This document shows positions 45,158 to 55,863 of a stretch of DNA of 64,000 nucleotides, piece after piece (positions within the stretch are counted from its first letter, which is position 1; the number at the start of each line of letters is the position of its first letter). The position numbers and the translations under genes were made by a program. Origin of the DNA: Phaeobacter sp. G2. GTDB lineage: Bacteria > Pseudomonadota > Alphaproteobacteria > Rhodobacterales > Rhodobacteraceae. The stretch is taken from positions 1,922,001 through 1,986,000 of the forward strand of contig CP104100.1 in assembly GCA_025163595.1 (NCBI GenBank), written 5' to 3'. The notes under the pieces were generated by a model. The model was not told the origin of the DNA and searched no databases. It saw nothing but the letters and a program-made list of their open reading frames with translations.

Positions 45158-46368
45158 TGGACGGCTCCAAATTCGACGACGCCCAGACGGGCGAACAGAA
45201 GATCCGTAACTTTAACATCAACTTTGGCCCGCAACACCCGGCGGCCCACGGCGTGTTGCGTCTGGTGCTGGAGCTCGACGGTGAGATCGTGGAACGCTGC
45301 GATCCCCATATCGGCCTGCTGCACCGTGGCACCGAAAAGCTGATGGAAAGCCGCACCTACCTGCAGAACCTGCCGTATTTTGACCGGCTCGACTATGTGG
45401 CGCCGATGAACCAGGAACATGCCTGGTGTCTGGCGATTGAGAAACTCACCGGCGTAGAAGTGCCGCGCCGTGGCTCGTTGATCCGGGTTTTGTATTCCGA
45501 GATCGGCCGCATTCTGAACCACCTGCTGAACGTCACCACTCAGGCCATGGATGTGGGCGCGCTGACGCCGCCGCTCTGGGGCTTTGAAGAGCGCGAAAAG
45601 CTGATGGTGTTTTACGAGCGCGCCTGCGGTGCCCGTCTGCACGCGGCCTATTTCCGTCCCGGAGGCGTGCATCAGGACATTCCCGATGATCTGCTGGACG
45701 ATATCGACCTCTGGGCGTTGGAATTCCCCAAAGTTCTGGCCGATATCGACGGATTGCTGACCGAAAACCGGATTTTCAAACAGCGAAACTGCGACATTGG
45801 CGTGGTCACCGAGCAAGAGATCCTCGACTGGGGCTTCTCTGGTGTCATGGTGCGTGGCTCAGGTATGGCCTGGGATCTGCGCCGCGCCCAGCCCTATGAA
45901 TGTTATGACGAGTTTGAGTTCCAGATCCCTGTGGGCAAGAACGGCGACTGCTATGATCGTTATCTGGTCCGCATGGAAGAGATGCGCCAGTCCTTGTCGA
46001 TCATCCGTCAGGCCATCGCCAAACTGCGTGAAGCCACCGGCGATGTGATGGCACGGGGCAAGCTGAGCCCACCGAAACGCGGTGACATGAAGACCTCGAT
46101 GGAGAGCCTCATTCACCATTTCAAACTCTACACCGAAGGCTTCCATGTGCCCGCCGGTGAGGTCTATGCCGCCGTCGAAGCCCCCAAAGGCGAATTTGGC
46201 GTCTATCTGGTGGCAGATGGGTCGAACAAACCCTACCGCAGCAAGATCCGCGCGCCGGGTTTCCTGCATCTGCAAGCCATGGACCACGTTGCAAAAGGCC
46301 ACCAGCTGGCCGACGTCGCTGCCATCATCGGCACCATGGACGTCGTATTTGGAGAGATTGACCGCTAA
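45157..46368 (+). CDS. nuoD: NADH-quinone oxidoreductase subunit D
   Basis: 403-residue subunit lining the quinone cavity. [14 protein letters not shown] near 28-41 contains the His of the quinone headgroup region. [32 protein letters not shown] and the C-terminal DVVFGEIDR are standard. The fold derives from the large subunit of NiFe hydrogenases but without metal ligands. TAATG overlap to nuoE. Confidence 0.97.
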   Translation: MDGSKFDDAQTGEQKIRNFNINFGPQHPAAHGVLRLVLELDGEIVERCDPHIGLLHRGTEKLMESRTYLQNLPYFDRLDYVAPMNQEHAWCLAIEKLTGVEVPRRGSLIRVLYSEIGRILNHLLNVTTQAMDVGALTPPLWGFEEREKLMVFYERACGARLHAAYFRPGGVHQDIPDDLLDDIDLWALEFPKVLADIDGLLTENRIFKQRNCDIGVVTEQEILDWGFSGVMVRGSGMAWDLRRAQPYECYDEFEFQIPVGKNGDCYDRYLVRMEEMRQSLSIIRQAIAKLREATGDVMARGKLSPPKRGDMKTSMESLIHHFKLYTEGFHVPAGEVYAAVEAPKGEFGVYLVADGSNKPYRSKIRAPGFLHLQAMDHVAKGHQLADVAAIIGTMDVVFGEIDR

Positions 46369-47537
46369 TGCTTCGTCGCCTTCATTCCGAACAGCCCGAA
46401 AGTTTTGCTTTCACGCCCGCGAACCAGAAATGGGCCGAGGCGCAATTGACCAAATTCCCCGAAGGCCGTCAGGCCTCGGCTGTGATCCCGCTGTTGTGGC
46501 GTGCACAGGAGCAGGAAGGCTGGGTCTCCAAGCCGGCGATTGAATATATCGCCGATATGCTGGGTATGGCCTATATCCGGGTGCTGGAAGTCACCTCGTT
46601 CTACTTCATGTTCCAGATGCAGCCCACCGGATCGGTGGCCCATGTGCAGATCTGTGGCACCCTGTCTTGTATGATCTGCGGCGCCGAGGATCTGATCGCG
46701 GTCTGCAAGGACAAGATCGCGGCAAAACCGCATACCCTGTCTGCGGATGGCAAATTCAGCTGGGAAGAGGTGGAATGCCTGGGCGCCTGCACCAATGCGC
46801 CGATGGCGCAGATCGGCAAAGACTACTTTGAGGATCTCACCGCAGAGGGCTTTGCCCAGATGCTGGATGATCTGGCCGCTGGCAAGACAGTTGTGCCTGG
46901 GCCACAAAATGGCCGCTACGCAGCCGAGCCGCAGTCCGGCCTGACCTCGCTGGCTGAATATGACAGCGGCAAGACGCAGTATAATGCCTCGGCGCAGCTG
47001 GCGATGGATATTGGCGACAGCGTCAAACGCATTCAGGGCGACGAAGTGCCTTTGCTGACCCCTTGGGTTGGCAAGGATGGCGTGGTTGCCGGTCGTGCAG
47101 CCGCCGACCAGCCTCCCAAAGCCCCTGACGCGCCCAAACCGGTTGCCAAACAGGTTGAAGAGGCGAAAAAGCCTGCCCCTGCAGCAAAATCCGCGCCTGC
47201 AAAAGCGCCTGCAGCCAAACCAGCTGCCGCTGCGGAGGTTGCTGAGGTAGAACCTGAGACGCTGAAAGAAGCGCGCGGTGGCCTGCCCGATGATCTGAAA
47301 CTGCTGAAAGGCGTTGGTCCCAAGCTGGAGCAGACCCTGAACGATCTGGGCTTTTTCCACTTTGATCAGATTGCCGGTTGGGGCGCGGCCGAAGTGGCCT
47401 GGGTTGATAGCCGCTTGAAATTCAAAGGTCGTATCGAACGGGATGGTTGGATCGCGCAGGCTGCTTCGCTGGCCGCCGGGGATGAGACCGACTTTGCCAA
47501 GAAGGCCAAAAAAGACGGCCGTTACGACGACGAATAA
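46368..47537 (+). CDS. nuoE: NADH-quinone oxidoreductase subunit E with C-terminal extension
   Basis: 389 residues, well above the roughly 165-240 of most NuoE proteins. The thioredoxin-like core (1-175) carries the [2Fe-2S] cluster N1a through Cys96, Cys101, Cys137 and Cys141. After a conserved-looking spacer comes an Ala/Lys/Pro-rich linker (about 245-300) and a compact C-terminal domain (about 306-370) with [27 protein letters not shown], a helix-hairpin-helix-like pattern, and a charged tail. Similar extensions are known in related alphaproteobacteria; the domain's job is not established. It may be an assembly or supernumerary-like module. Confidence 0.93.
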   Translation: MLRRLHSEQPESFAFTPANQKWAEAQLTKFPEGRQASAVIPLLWRAQEQEGWVSKPAIEYIADMLGMAYIRVLEVTSFYFMFQMQPTGSVAHVQICGTLSCMICGAEDLIAVCKDKIAAKPHTLSADGKFSWEEVECLGACTNAPMAQIGKDYFEDLTAEGFAQMLDDLAAGKTVVPGPQNGRYAAEPQSGLTSLAEYDSGKTQYNASAQLAMDIGDSVKRIQGDEVPLLTPWVGKDGVVAGRAAADQPPKAPDAPKPVAKQVEEAKKPAPAAKSAPAKAPAAKPAAAAEVAEVEPETLKEARGGLPDDLKLLKGVGPKLEQTLNDLGFFHFDQIAGWGAAEVAWVDSRLKFKGRIERDGWIAQAASLAAGDETDFAKKAKKDGRYDDE

Positions 47538-47588
47538 TCCACCTGGCCGCCCTGTTGGGGCGGACAGGAAACAAATATGAGGACCTGA

Positions 47589-47828
47589 ATGAGCGTTGAT
47601 CTGGATAGGGCGATCGCAGCAAAGGGGCGGCACATCTCATTGGTGATTGCCGGAACAATGCTGGCCTGGTTGGCCCTGACCATGATCATAGGCCCGGCAA
47701 TTGGAATGCCTGGCCGTTACGCGATTTTGTTTGATTTTGCCGCGCTTGCGGGGCTGATCTATGCATTGGTCAACATATTGCAACTCTGGCGCATGCGTCA
47801 GGCCAGTAAAAACGAAAACCAAGGGTAG
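47589..47828 (+). CDS. small two-helix membrane protein in nuo operon (DUF5337-like)
   Basis: 79 residues with two hydrophobic segments (about 18-38 and 44-64) and short charged ends. The N-terminus MSVDLDRAIAAKGRHISLV and the WRMRQASKNENQG tail suggest both ends in the cytoplasm. It appears to match the small DUF5337 proteins encoded between nuoE and nuoF in Rhodobacterales. It lies 51 bases after nuoE and 6 before nuoF, with GAGG before the ATG. A role as an accessory or assembly factor of complex I is inferred only from position. Confidence 0.75.
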   Translation: MSVDLDRAIAAKGRHISLVIAGTMLAWLALTMIIGPAIGMPGRYAILFDFAALAGLIYALVNILQLWRMRQASKNENQG

Positions 47829-47834
47829 GCAGAC

Positions 47835-49133
47835 ATGCTGAAGGACCAGGACCGGATCTTTACCAACCTCTACGGTATGCATGAGCGCACCCTAAAAGGT
47901 GCCCAGGCGCGGGGCCATTGGGATGGCACATCGGGGATCATCGACAAGGGCCGTGACTGGATTATCCAGACCATGAAGGATTCAGGCCTGCGCGGCCGTG
48001 GTGGTGCGGGTTTCCCCACCGGCCTCAAGTGGTCCTTCATGCCGAAAGAGAGTGACGGTCGCCCTTCGTACCTGGTGATCAACGCCGATGAATCCGAACC
48101 CGGCACCTGCAAGGACCGCGAAATCATGCGCCACGATCCGCATACGCTGATCGAGGGTGCGCTGATCGCCAGCTTCGCCATGCAGGCCCATACCTGCTAC
48201 ATCTACCTGCGCGGCGAATATATCCGCGAGCGCGAGGCGCTGCAGGCGGCCATTGACGAATGCTACGACAAGGGGCTTTTGGGCAAAAACGCAGCCGGAT
48301 CCGGCTGGGATTTTGACGTCTTCCTGCACCACGGCGCCGGCGCCTATATCTGCGGCGAAGAAACCGCTCTGATCGAAAGCCTCGAAGGCAAAAAGGGCAT
48401 GCCCCGGATGAAGCCGCCTTTCCCGGCCGGCGCGGGTCTGTATGGCTGCCCCACCACGGTGAACAATGTAGAAAGCATCGCCGTTGTGCCCACCATCCTG
48501 CGCCGTGGCGCGGATTGGTTTGCAGGCTTTGGCCGCCCCAACAATGCGGGCACCAAACTGTTTGCGATTTCCGGCCACGTCAACAACCCTTGTGTGGTTG
48601 AAGAAGCCATGTCGATTTCTTTTGAAGAGCTGATCGAGAAACACTGCGGTGGCATTCGCGGCGGTTGGGACAATCTGCTGGCGGTGATTCCCGGTGGTTC
48701 TTCCGTGCCGTGTGTGCGCGGTGAGAACATGCGCGATGCGATCATGGATTTTGATTACCTGCGCGGTGAGCTGGGCTCGGGGCTGGGAACTGCAGCGGTC
48801 ATCGTGATGGACAAACAGACCGATATCATCAAGGCGATCTGGCGCCTGGCCAAGTTCTACAAACATGAAAGCTGCGGCCAGTGTACGCCCTGCCGGGAAG
48901 GCACTGGCTGGATGATGCGGGTGATGGACCGTCTGGTCAAAGGCGAAGCCGACCTGGAAGAGATCGACATGCTGTGGGATGTGACCAAACAGGTCGAAGG
49001 CCACACCATCTGCGCCCTGGGCGATGCGGCCGCCTGGCCCATCCAGGGCCTGATCCGCAATTTCCGCGAGGAAATCGAAGATCGCATCAAGGCGCAAAAA
49101 ACTGGTCGTAAAAGCGCCATCGCCGCTGAATGA
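47835..49133 (+). CDS. nuoF: NADH-quinone oxidoreductase subunit F
   Basis: 432-residue NADH-oxidising subunit. [17 protein letters not shown] near 54-70 is the FMN/NADH glycine-rich site, [13 protein letters not shown] follows, [14 protein letters not shown] lies mid-chain, and [10 protein letters not shown] supplies three ligands of cluster N3, with the fourth Cys in [13 protein letters not shown]. Works with NuoE and NuoG as the electron input module. It is followed by three small genes' worth of accessory sequence before nuoG. Confidence 0.98.
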   Translation: MLKDQDRIFTNLYGMHERTLKGAQARGHWDGTSGIIDKGRDWIIQTMKDSGLRGRGGAGFPTGLKWSFMPKESDGRPSYLVINADESEPGTCKDREIMRHDPHTLIEGALIASFAMQAHTCYIYLRGEYIREREALQAAIDECYDKGLLGKNAAGSGWDFDVFLHHGAGAYICGEETALIESLEGKKGMPRMKPPFPAGAGLYGCPTTVNNVESIAVVPTILRRGADWFAGFGRPNNAGTKLFAISGHVNNPCVVEEAMSISFEELIEKHCGGIRGGWDNLLAVIPGGSSVPCVRGENMRDAIMDFDYLRGELGSGLGTAAVIVMDKQTDIIKAIWRLAKFYKHESCGQCTPCREGTGWMMRVMDRLVKGEADLEEIDMLWDVTKQVEGHTICALGDAAAWPIQGLIRNFREEIEDRIKAQKTGRKSAIAAE

Positions 49134-49153
49134 ATATGGGTAGGGAACGGATG

Positions 49154-49498
49154 ATGAGTGTGGATCTCAAATTACTGGCGGCTGCTGTTGTGTCAGTTGG
49201 GCTTGTGGCTGGCTGCAGCGATAAGGACTCCCGCCCGGTATTTGATGGCGTCGCCTTCCGCACCAAGGCCTCTGTTGTGGACAAAAAGGTCTCGCGGGCG
49301 TTTTTTGAAGCCGAAGTCTACGATGTTGCGGCCTCGCCTTTGGGCGCACGTGAGGCCATGCGCTATGCAGGCACCACTTATTGCATCGAAAACTATGGCA
49401 CCTCCAAGATCGACTGGGAGATTGATCTGGACAATCCAGAGGTTCCATTACCGCGTGACGGTGACAATGCTTTGCTGCGGGGGACATGCAACCCGTGA
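49154..49498 (+). CDS. small lipoprotein in nuo operon
   Basis: 114 residues. Signal MSVDLKLLAAAVVSVGLVAGC with lipobox VAGC gives a predicted periplasm-facing lipoprotein. The mature part is about 95 residues, includes AFFEAEVYDVAASPLGAREAMRYAG and YCIENYGTSKIDWEID (separate motifs), and retains two further cysteines, possibly a disulfide. In-frame ATGs at 49151 and 49154 are both possible; the latter is better spaced from AGGGA. It starts 20 bases after nuoF. Unknown function; conserved-looking but no family recognised. Confidence 0.7.
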   Translation: MSVDLKLLAAAVVSVGLVAGCSDKDSRPVFDGVAFRTKASVVDKKVSRAFFEAEVYDVAASPLGAREAMRYAGTTYCIENYGTSKIDWEIDLDNPEVPLPRDGDNALLRGTCNP

Positions 49499-49596
49499 GC
49501 GGATTGTTGGCATATCCTGGCCAAATGGCCGGAGCGTTATTGCATAACGTGACCGGGTCTTGGTGTTTTGGCCTCTCCACCACACAGGAGAGCTCC

Positions 49597-50025
49597 ATGA
49601 CACGTGGCCAAGACAAACCAACCCTGCTTGCCCCGCTGTTTTTTGCAGCGGCGGTTCTGTTTCCCATGACTACGGCGGCGGCAAAGCCATCATTGCGGGA
49701 GATTCCCGAAATCGAAGACCCGCTGTTTGCCGTGGCCATGGCCAAGGAGGTCGCAGATCATTGCGACAGCCTGGGGGCCCGGCTTTTTAAGGGCATCGGA
49801 GAGCTGCGTCGGCTGCGCTCCCATGCCAATTCGCTGGGCTATGCGGATAGCGAAATCCGGGCCTACATCGAATCCGACGCAGAAAAGGCCCGGATGCGGG
49901 CAAAGGGCGAACAGCTACTCAGCAAGAGCGGCGTGTCCTATGAAGATCCAGAAACATTCTGCGCGTTTGGTCGTGCGGAAATACAGAAAAACAGCGCGAT
50001 CGGCGCGTTACTGAGGGCGAAATAG
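49597..50025 (+). CDS. exported small protein in nuo operon (DUF5333-like)
   Basis: 142 residues. A Sec signal peptide (about 1-29, ending TTAAA) precedes a helical mature domain with two cysteines (DHCDSLGARLF and PETFCAFGRAEI), matching what is usually labelled DUF5333 in Rhodobacterales. The ATG at 49597 has AGGAG 6 bases upstream; an in-frame ATG at 49486 would put the signal peptide in the interior. It ends 3 bases before nuoG. Position suggests a periplasmic or envelope partner for complex I, but no activity is known. Confidence 0.72.
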   Translation: MTRGQDKPTLLAPLFFAAAVLFPMTTAAAKPSLREIPEIEDPLFAVAMAKEVADHCDSLGARLFKGIGELRRLRSHANSLGYADSEIRAYIESDAEKARMRAKGEQLLSKSGVSYEDPETFCAFGRAEIQKNSAIGALLRAK

Positions 50026-50028
50026 ACC

Positions 50029-52059
50029 ATGTCTGACCTCCGCAAGATCAACATCGACGGAACCGAGGTAGAGGTGGACGGGGCAATGACCCTGATCCAG
50101 GCCTGCGAAGAGGCCGGGGTGGAAATCCCGCGTTTTTGCTATCACGAGCGCCTGTCGATTGCCGGCAACTGCCGCATGTGTCTGGTAGAGGTCGTCGGCG
50201 GCCCGCCCAAGCCTGCGGCCTCCTGCGCGATGCAGGTTCGCGATCTGCGCCCCGGCCCCGAAGGTCAGGCGCCACAGGTCAAGACCAATTCACCTATGGT
50301 CAAGAAAGCCCGCGAAGGCGTGATGGAGTTCATGCTGATCAACCATCCGCTGGATTGCCCGATCTGTGATCAGGGCGGCGAATGTGATCTGCAAGATCAG
50401 GCCATGGCTTATGGTGTTGATTTTTCACGCTTCCGCGAGCCCAAACGGGCGGTGGATGATCTGAACCTTGGGCCGCTTGTCTCCACGGCGATGACCCGTT
50501 GCATCAGCTGCACCCGTTGTGTGCGTTTCACCTCCGAGGTGGCCGGGATTAGCCAGATGGGGCAGACGGGGCGCGGTGAAGATGCTGAGATCACCAGCTA
50601 CCTGAACGAGACATTGGACAGCAACCTGCAGGGCAATATCATTGATTTGTGTCCGGTTGGGGCGCTGACCTCAAAACCATATGCCTTTAGCGCCCGCCCC
50701 TGGGAGCTGACCAAGACCGAAACCATCGACGTGATGGATGCGCTTGGCTCCAACATCCGGGTCGATACCAAAGGCCGCGAAGTGATGCGGATCCAGCCGC
50801 GCAACAATGACGCCGTGAACGAAGAGTGGATTTCCGACAAGACCCGTTTTGTCTGGGATGGCCTGCGTCGTCAGCGTCTGGATCGCCCCTATGTGCGGGT
50901 AGACGGCAAACTCAAACCCGCCACCTGGCCAGAGGCCCTGACCGCCGCTGCCACCGCGATGAAGGGCAAGAAAGTCGCTGGCCTGATTGGGGATCTGGCC
51001 CCGGTCGAGGCTGCCTTTGCCCTGAAACAACTGGTCGAGGGGCAGGGCGGTCAGGTTGAATGCCGCACTGACAATGCGCGCCTGCCAATTGGCAACCGGG
51101 CGGGCTATGTCGGCACCGCGACCATCGAAGATATCGACAGTGCCAAGGCGATCATGCTGATCGGGACAGATCCACGTAATGAAGCGCCGGTGCTGAATGC
51201 GCGTATCCGTCAGGCCTGGATCAACGGGGCAACTGTTGGACTGGTTGGTGAAGCTGTGGATCTGACCTATGACTACACCCACCTTGGCGGCGATCGCGCC
51301 GCTCTGGACGCCTTGCACAGCGCCGATCATTCCAGTGCTTTGGGCAAAGAAACCCTGGTCATTGTCGGGCAGGGCGCGTTGCGCGAAGCCGACGGTCTGG
51401 CGGTTCTGGCCCATGCGCAGAAATTCGCAGCTGATACCGGCTCCAAGCTGATGGTGCTGCACACTGCTGCATCGCGGGTTGGTGCCATGGACATTGGCGC
51501 GGTGACCGAAGGCGGCATGGCTGCGGCCATTGATGGCGCCGATGTGATCTACAACCTTGGCGCTGACGAAGTCGAAATCGACAGCTCTGAAAACGGTGGT
51601 GCCTTTGTGATCTATCAGGGCAGCCACGGGGACCGGGGCGCACACCGCGCTGATGTGATCCTGCCAGGGGCGGCCTATACCGAAGAAAGTGGTCTGTTTG
51701 TGAACACCGAGGGGCGTCCACAGCTGGCCCTGCGCGCGGGCTTTGCGCCTGGCGAAGCAAAGGAAAACTGGGCCATCCTGCGGGCGCTCAGCGCCGAACT
51801 GGACGCCAAGCTGGCATATGATTCACTGGCGCAGCTGCGCCAGGCCCTGGTAGCCGAGGTGCCGCATCTGACAAAGGTTGACCAGGTTATCGAAAACGAA
51901 GGCGCGGCTCTGGAGCTGGAGCCTATGGGCAAGGCGGCCTTCTTGCCTGCGGTCAAGGATTTCTACCTGACCAACCCGATTGCCCGGTCATCGCAGGTGA
52001 TGGCTGAGCTGTCGGCAAACGCCAAGGCCCGCCGGGCCGAGAAGATTGCGGCAGAGTGA
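50029..52059 (+). CDS. nuoG: NADH-quinone oxidoreductase subunit G
   Basis: 676-residue largest peripheral-arm subunit. The N-terminal ferredoxin-like domain has [19 protein letters not shown] ligands for [2Fe-2S] N1b. H/CxxC-type [17 protein letters not shown] binds N5 and [10 protein letters not shown] with a later [11 protein letters not shown] binds N4. A molybdopterin-oxidoreductase-like but cofactor-free domain follows (about 220-600). The extra N7 cluster motif found in some bacteria is not evident. The stop overlaps the next gene's GTG start. Confidence 0.97.
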   Translation: MSDLRKINIDGTEVEVDGAMTLIQACEEAGVEIPRFCYHERLSIAGNCRMCLVEVVGGPPKPAASCAMQVRDLRPGPEGQAPQVKTNSPMVKKAREGVMEFMLINHPLDCPICDQGGECDLQDQAMAYGVDFSRFREPKRAVDDLNLGPLVSTAMTRCISCTRCVRFTSEVAGISQMGQTGRGEDAEITSYLNETLDSNLQGNIIDLCPVGALTSKPYAFSARPWELTKTETIDVMDALGSNIRVDTKGREVMRIQPRNNDAVNEEWISDKTRFVWDGLRRQRLDRPYVRVDGKLKPATWPEALTAAATAMKGKKVAGLIGDLAPVEAAFALKQLVEGQGGQVECRTDNARLPIGNRAGYVGTATIEDIDSAKAIMLIGTDPRNEAPVLNARIRQAWINGATVGLVGEAVDLTYDYTHLGGDRAALDALHSADHSSALGKETLVIVGQGALREADGLAVLAHAQKFAADTGSKLMVLHTAASRVGAMDIGAVTEGGMAAAIDGADVIYNLGADEVEIDSSENGGAFVIYQGSHGDRGAHRADVILPGAAYTEESGLFVNTEGRPQLALRAGFAPGEAKENWAILRALSAELDAKLAYDSLAQLRQALVAEVPHLTKVDQVIENEGAALELEPMGKAAFLPAVKDFYLTNPIARSSQVMAELSANAKARRAEKIAAE

Positions 52060-52442
52060 TCCGCGCGGCACTCATATCGTCTTTGACGCTGGCGGGCTGT
52101 GCCCCGGTTCCCGGCGGATCAGCTGACGGGTTCGATCCTGATTACAACGGGGTTCGGACCAGTTTGCTGGAGGGCGATCTGGTGCAATTTCATGTGACCA
52201 TGTCTGGTGCCCGCTCGGGTTCGGATGTGGATGACTACGCCGAATGTGCAGCGGCACAATATGCGCTTATCCGGGGATACGGGTTTGCGCGCCACGTGCG
52301 CACAACAATGAAACAAGAGGGTGGCAATCAGACGGCTGATGCGGTCTACACGATTTCACCCTCCCTACCGCGCGGATTGCGCACCATCGACGCAGAAGTC
52401 GTGGTGGCAAATTGCGAGGCAAACGGAATACCTACGGTGTGA
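52056..52442 (+). CDS. small lipoprotein between nuoG and nuoH
   Basis: 128 residues starting at a GTG that overlaps the nuoG stop (GTGA). The short signal [15 protein letters not shown] ends in lipobox LAGC, giving lipidation at residue 15. The mature domain includes [35 protein letters not shown] and a final [10 protein letters not shown], with two cysteines likely paired. It lies 6 bases before nuoH. A periplasmic lipoprotein tightly coupled to complex I genes; family and function not recognised. Confidence 0.72.
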   Translation: MIRAALISSLTLAGCAPVPGGSADGFDPDYNGVRTSLLEGDLVQFHVTMSGARSGSDVDDYAECAAAQYALIRGYGFARHVRTTMKQEGGNQTADAVYTISPSLPRGLRTIDAEVVVANCEANGIPTV

Positions 52443-52448
52443 GGACCT

Positions 52449-53486
52449 ATGGCTGAATTCTTTAACACCCCAGGCGGCATTGCTGTACTGATATTGGCAC
52501 AAGTGCTTGCAGTTGTTGCCTTTGTGATGATCTCCCTTCTGTTCCTCGTCTACGGGGACCGGAAGATCTGGGCGGCTGTGCAGATGCGCCGTGGCCCCAA
52601 TGTTGTGGGTGTCTTTGGCATCCTGCAATCGGTGGCGGACGCGCTGAAATATGTGGTCAAAGAGGTGGTGATCCCGGCGGGCGCCGATCGCACTGTCTTT
52701 ATCATGGCGCCGCTGACCTCCTTTGTGCTGGCCATGGTGGCCTGGGCGGTGATCCCCTTCAATGATGGCTGGGTCCTGTCCAACATCAACGTGGCGATCC
52801 TCTACGTCTTTGCGGTTTCCAGCCTCGAAGTCTACGGCGTCATCATGGGCGGTTGGGCTTCGAACTCGAAATACCCCTTCCTCGGCGCCCTGCGTTCAGC
52901 AGCGCAGATGATTTCTTATGAGGTCTCCATTGGTCTGATCATCGTTGGGGTGATCATTTCTACCGGCTCGATGAACTTTGGCGATATCGTGCGGGCACAG
53001 GATGGCAACGCAGGCCTGTTCAACTGGTACTGGCTGCCGCATTTCCCAATGGTGTTTTTGTTCTTCATCTCCTGCCTGGCGGAAACCAACCGCCCACCGT
53101 TCGATCTGCCCGAAGCGGAATCAGAACTGGTGGCAGGCTATCAGGTGGAATATTCGGCCACGCCCTTCCTGCTGTTTATGGCGGGGGAGTATATCTCCAT
53201 CTTCCTGATGTGCGCCCTGACCTCGCTGCTGTTCTTTGGTGGTTGGCTGTCGCCCATTCCCGGCCTGCCCGATGGGGTGCTGTGGATGGTTGGCAAGATG
53301 GCCTTCTTCTTCTTCCTCTTTGCAATGGTAAAAGCCATCACCCCGCGCTACCGCTATGATCAGCTGATGCGCCTTGGTTGGAAGGTGTTTCTGCCCTTCT
53401 CGCTGTTCTGGGTGGTCTTTGTTGCCTTTGCTGCCAAATTTGACTGGTTCTGGGGCATCTTTGCCCGCTGGACCGTGGGAGCCTAA
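52449..53486 (+). CDS. nuoH: NADH-quinone oxidoreductase subunit H
   Basis: 345-residue membrane subunit with eight helices that joins the membrane and peripheral arms and forms the quinone entry. [17 protein letters not shown] near 38-54, [25 protein letters not shown] (two conserved acid-rich segments) near 217-241 and [15 protein letters not shown] are standard. Two bases separate it from nuoI. Confidence 0.97.
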   Translation: MAEFFNTPGGIAVLILAQVLAVVAFVMISLLFLVYGDRKIWAAVQMRRGPNVVGVFGILQSVADALKYVVKEVVIPAGADRTVFIMAPLTSFVLAMVAWAVIPFNDGWVLSNINVAILYVFAVSSLEVYGVIMGGWASNSKYPFLGALRSAAQMISYEVSIGLIIVGVIISTGSMNFGDIVRAQDGNAGLFNWYWLPHFPMVFLFFISCLAETNRPPFDLPEAESELVAGYQVEYSATPFLLFMAGEYISIFLMCALTSLLFFGGWLSPIPGLPDGVLWMVGKMAFFFFLFAMVKAITPRYRYDQLMRLGWKVFLPFSLFWVVFVAFAAKFDWFWGIFARWTVGA

Positions 53487-53488
53487 TC

Positions 53489-53986
53489 ATGACAAACCAA
53501 GTCGATTACACCCGCGCCGCCAAATATTTCCTGCTGCAGGATTTCTGGGTCGGCTTCAAACTGGGGATGAAGTACTTCTTTGCCCCCAAGGCGACCATCA
53601 ACTACCCCCATGAAAAGGGGCCTCTTAGCCCGCGTTTTCGTGGGGAACATGCCCTGCGGCGTTATCCCAATGGGGAAGAGCGCTGCATTGCCTGCAAGCT
53701 GTGTGAAGCTGTTTGTCCGGCACAGGCGATCACCATTGATGCGGAACCCCGCGAAGATGGCTCGCGGCGCACCACGCGTTATGACATCGACATGACCAAA
53801 TGCATCTACTGTGGGTTCTGCCAGGAAGCCTGCCCGGTGGATGCCATTGTCGAAGGCCCCAACTTTGAATTCGCCACCGAGACCCGCGAAGAGCTGTTCT
53901 ATGACAAGGACAAGCTGTTGGCGAATGGCGAACGTTGGGAAGCCGAGATTGCCCGGAACCTAGAAATCGACGCGCCGTACCGATGA
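53489..53986 (+). CDS. nuoI: NADH-quinone oxidoreductase subunit I
   Basis: 165-residue ferredoxin-type subunit with two [4Fe-4S] clusters, N6a and N6b. The motifs are [12 protein letters not shown] and [12 protein letters not shown], each with the terminal Pro-linked Cys for cross-cluster binding. An amphipathic N-terminal helix ([19 protein letters not shown]) sits on the membrane. The stop overlaps the start of the next, non-nuo gene (ATGA). Confidence 0.98.
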   Translation: MTNQVDYTRAAKYFLLQDFWVGFKLGMKYFFAPKATINYPHEKGPLSPRFRGEHALRRYPNGEERCIACKLCEAVCPAQAITIDAEPREDGSRRTTRYDIDMTKCIYCGFCQEACPVDAIVEGPNFEFATETREELFYDKDKLLANGERWEAEIARNLEIDAPYR

Positions 53987-54414
53987 CTGATGCAAAGAAC
54001 CCATTCGAGGCCATGATGGCCCAGGCGCAGGCCCAGTACCAGGAGATGGTCAAGGCCATGAACCCGGATCTGGCGGCGGGTCTGGACCCCATGTCCATGA
54101 AAGGGTTCGAGGCCCTGTGGCCGACCATGCCCAAAGAGGTCATGGAGATGATGTTTGGCAAGACCATCAACAAGGATGGCCTGGATGCCAAGACCCGGCT
54201 TTTGCTGACATTGGCCGGGTTGACCTGTCAGGGCGCGCAGGCGGATTCCGCTGTACGCCAAACCGTACGCCACGCTGTAGAGGCGGGTGCAAAGAAACAA
54301 GAGATCGTTGAAACGATCGGACAGATGTCGGTTTTTGCCGGCATACCGGCCATGAACCGGGCGCTTGAATTGGCGCAGGAGGTCATGGCCGACAAAAAGG
54401 ACGATGAGACATGA
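53983..54414 (+). CDS. carboxymuconolactone decarboxylase-like protein in nuo operon
   Basis: 143-residue soluble helical protein. The C-terminal two-thirds has the CMD/AhpD-like core: [16 protein letters not shown] near 68-83, then [36 protein letters not shown] (read as family segments). The CxxC peroxidatic pair of AhpD is absent, with only one Cys at TCQG, so thiol peroxidase activity is unlikely and it sits nearer the non-redox CMD branch. It overlaps nuoI and nuoJ by 4 bases each. A soluble protein placed between two complex I subunits; function unknown. Confidence 0.8.
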   Translation: MTDAKNPFEAMMAQAQAQYQEMVKAMNPDLAAGLDPMSMKGFEALWPTMPKEVMEMMFGKTINKDGLDAKTRLLLTLAGLTCQGAQADSAVRQTVRHAVEAGAKKQEIVETIGQMSVFAGIPAMNRALELAQEVMADKKDDET

Positions 54415-55013
54415 GCGTTTTTGCCTTCTACCTCTTCGCCATCAGCGCCATCACCGGCGGGCTGTTCACTGTGATCAGCCGCCAGCCGGTGCATTCGGTG
54501 CTGTGGCTGATCCTGGCCTTTATCTCTTCGGCCGGGTTGTTTGTGCTGCTGGGGGCGGAATTCGTCGCCATGCTGCTGGTCATCGTCTACGTGGGCGCAG
54601 TCGCGGTGCTGTTCCTCTTTGTGGTGATGATGCTGGATGTGGACTTTGCTGCATTGAAGGCCGAGATGGCGCAGTACATGCCGCTCGCCTTGCTGATCGG
54701 TCTGGTCATCCTGATGCAGTTCGTGATGGCCTATGGCTCTTGGGAAAGCGCCCACGGCGCCGCCGAACAACTGGCGCAGCCCATTCCGACCGACCGGCAC
54801 AACACCGAGGCCCTGGGGCTAATCATCTATGACCAATATTTCCTTCTGTTCCAGCTGTCGGGTTTGATCCTGCTGGTCGCCATGATTGGCGCGATCACCC
54901 TGACCCTGCGCCATCGTAAAGATGTCAAACGCCAGGACGTGATGCTGCAAATGTCGCGCGACCCGGCCAAAGCCATGGAACTGAAAGACATCAAACCGGG
55001 GCAGGGGCTATGA
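54411..55013 (+). CDS. nuoJ: NADH-quinone oxidoreductase subunit J
   Basis: 200-residue membrane subunit with five helices. The [21 protein letters not shown] helix (about 55-75) is the conserved third helix with its pi-bulge region. [27 protein letters not shown] follows after a loop. It overlaps the genes on either side by 4 bases (ATGA), the downstream one being the Cys-rich exported protein rather than nuoK. Confidence 0.96.
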   Translation: MSVFAFYLFAISAITGGLFTVISRQPVHSVLWLILAFISSAGLFVLLGAEFVAMLLVIVYVGAVAVLFLFVVMMLDVDFAALKAEMAQYMPLALLIGLVILMQFVMAYGSWESAHGAAEQLAQPIPTDRHNTEALGLIIYDQYFLLFQLSGLILLVAMIGAITLTLRHRKDVKRQDVMLQMSRDPAKAMELKDIKPGQGL

Positions 55014-55555
55014 AAACAACCTTGTCTTTAATGATGGGTTTGCTTGTTTTTGCGCCTGTTTCGGCTGCTGCATGTGATCCTGTGCCTAATTCATTGGTCA
55101 TGCGGTTAAGCGGTGTTCAGACGAATCCGGATTGTAGCTTTACCAATGCGGGGAAGGGGCGCATGGGCTTTGGTCGAGGCGAAGAGGCACTCAACCTAGG
55201 TCAAGGGAATATCGCCCAACTCGTTCGGTTTGGAGACCACGGCTGCGCGTATGAAGAAAGCGCTATTGTCGCAAACTGCACGACCAAAGAGCTTGTCATT
55301 TTGGAAGGGCTTGAAAGCGATTCCTGCTGCTATGGAGAGAAAACATCTGTTAAATCTCTACAGCCTCCAGAGGGTCCCATTGTATTTTCGGCAAACAGCA
55401 CTGTTGAAAATCTGGAACAGACGGCCATCAAGAATGGCATTGATCATTCCCGCAGCTTCAAAAACTGGTTGACTTCCAAACCGGTGGCGCGTGCGTTCGA
55501 TCCCTTTTGCGGTTGCAGCCTTTTCTACCCCGACACGCCAGGAGCCAAGTCATGA
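55010..55555 (+). CDS. Cys-rich exported protein inserted between nuoJ and nuoK
   Basis: 181 residues with a Sec signal peptide (about 1-20, VSAAA) and a mature domain with about nine cysteines, including SDSCCYGE and a C-terminal [11 protein letters not shown]. The DNA is visibly AT-richer and uses codons such as TTA, GTT and TTT more than the flanking nuo genes, which hints at later acquisition. Both ends overlap neighbours by 4 bases (ATGA), so insertion has been neatly fitted into the operon. No family recognised; the pattern suggests a disulfide-stabilised periplasmic protein. Confidence 0.68.
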   Translation: MKTTLSLMMGLLVFAPVSAAACDPVPNSLVMRLSGVQTNPDCSFTNAGKGRMGFGRGEEALNLGQGNIAQLVRFGDHGCAYEESAIVANCTTKELVILEGLESDSCCYGEKTSVKSLQPPEGPIVFSANSTVENLEQTAIKNGIDHSRSFKNWLTSKPVARAFDPFCGCSLFYPDTPGAKS

Positions 55556-55857
55556 TCGGCATTGAACATTATCTTACCGTCGCAGCGACGCTGTTCGTCA
55601 TCGGCATCTTCGGGCTTTTCCTGAACCGCAAGAACGTGATCATCCTGCTGATGAGCATCGAATTGATGCTCTTGGCAGTGAATATCAACCTTGTGGCCTT
55701 CTCCAGCTTCCTTGGGGATCTGGTGGGGCAGGTCTTTACCCTGTTCGTGCTGACCGTAGCCGCCGCCGAGGCTGCCATTGGTCTGGCGATCCTGGTCTGC
55801 TTCTTCCGTAACCGCGGCACCATCGCCGTGGAAGACATCAATATGATGAAGGGCTAA
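55552..55857 (+). CDS. nuoK: NADH-quinone oxidoreductase subunit K
   Basis: 101-residue, three-helix membrane subunit related to MrpC antiporter proteins. [18 protein letters not shown] carries the conserved proton-path Glu in helix 2 and [14 protein letters not shown] the second Glu in helix 3. The ATG at 55552 gives the standard length; an in-frame ATG at 55507 lies within the preceding gene. Six bases to nuoL. Confidence 0.97.
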   Translation: MIGIEHYLTVAATLFVIGIFGLFLNRKNVIILLMSIELMLLAVNINLVAFSSFLGDLVGQVFTLFVLTVAAAEAAIGLAILVCFFRNRGTIAVEDINMMKG

Positions 55858-55863
55858 AGCATC

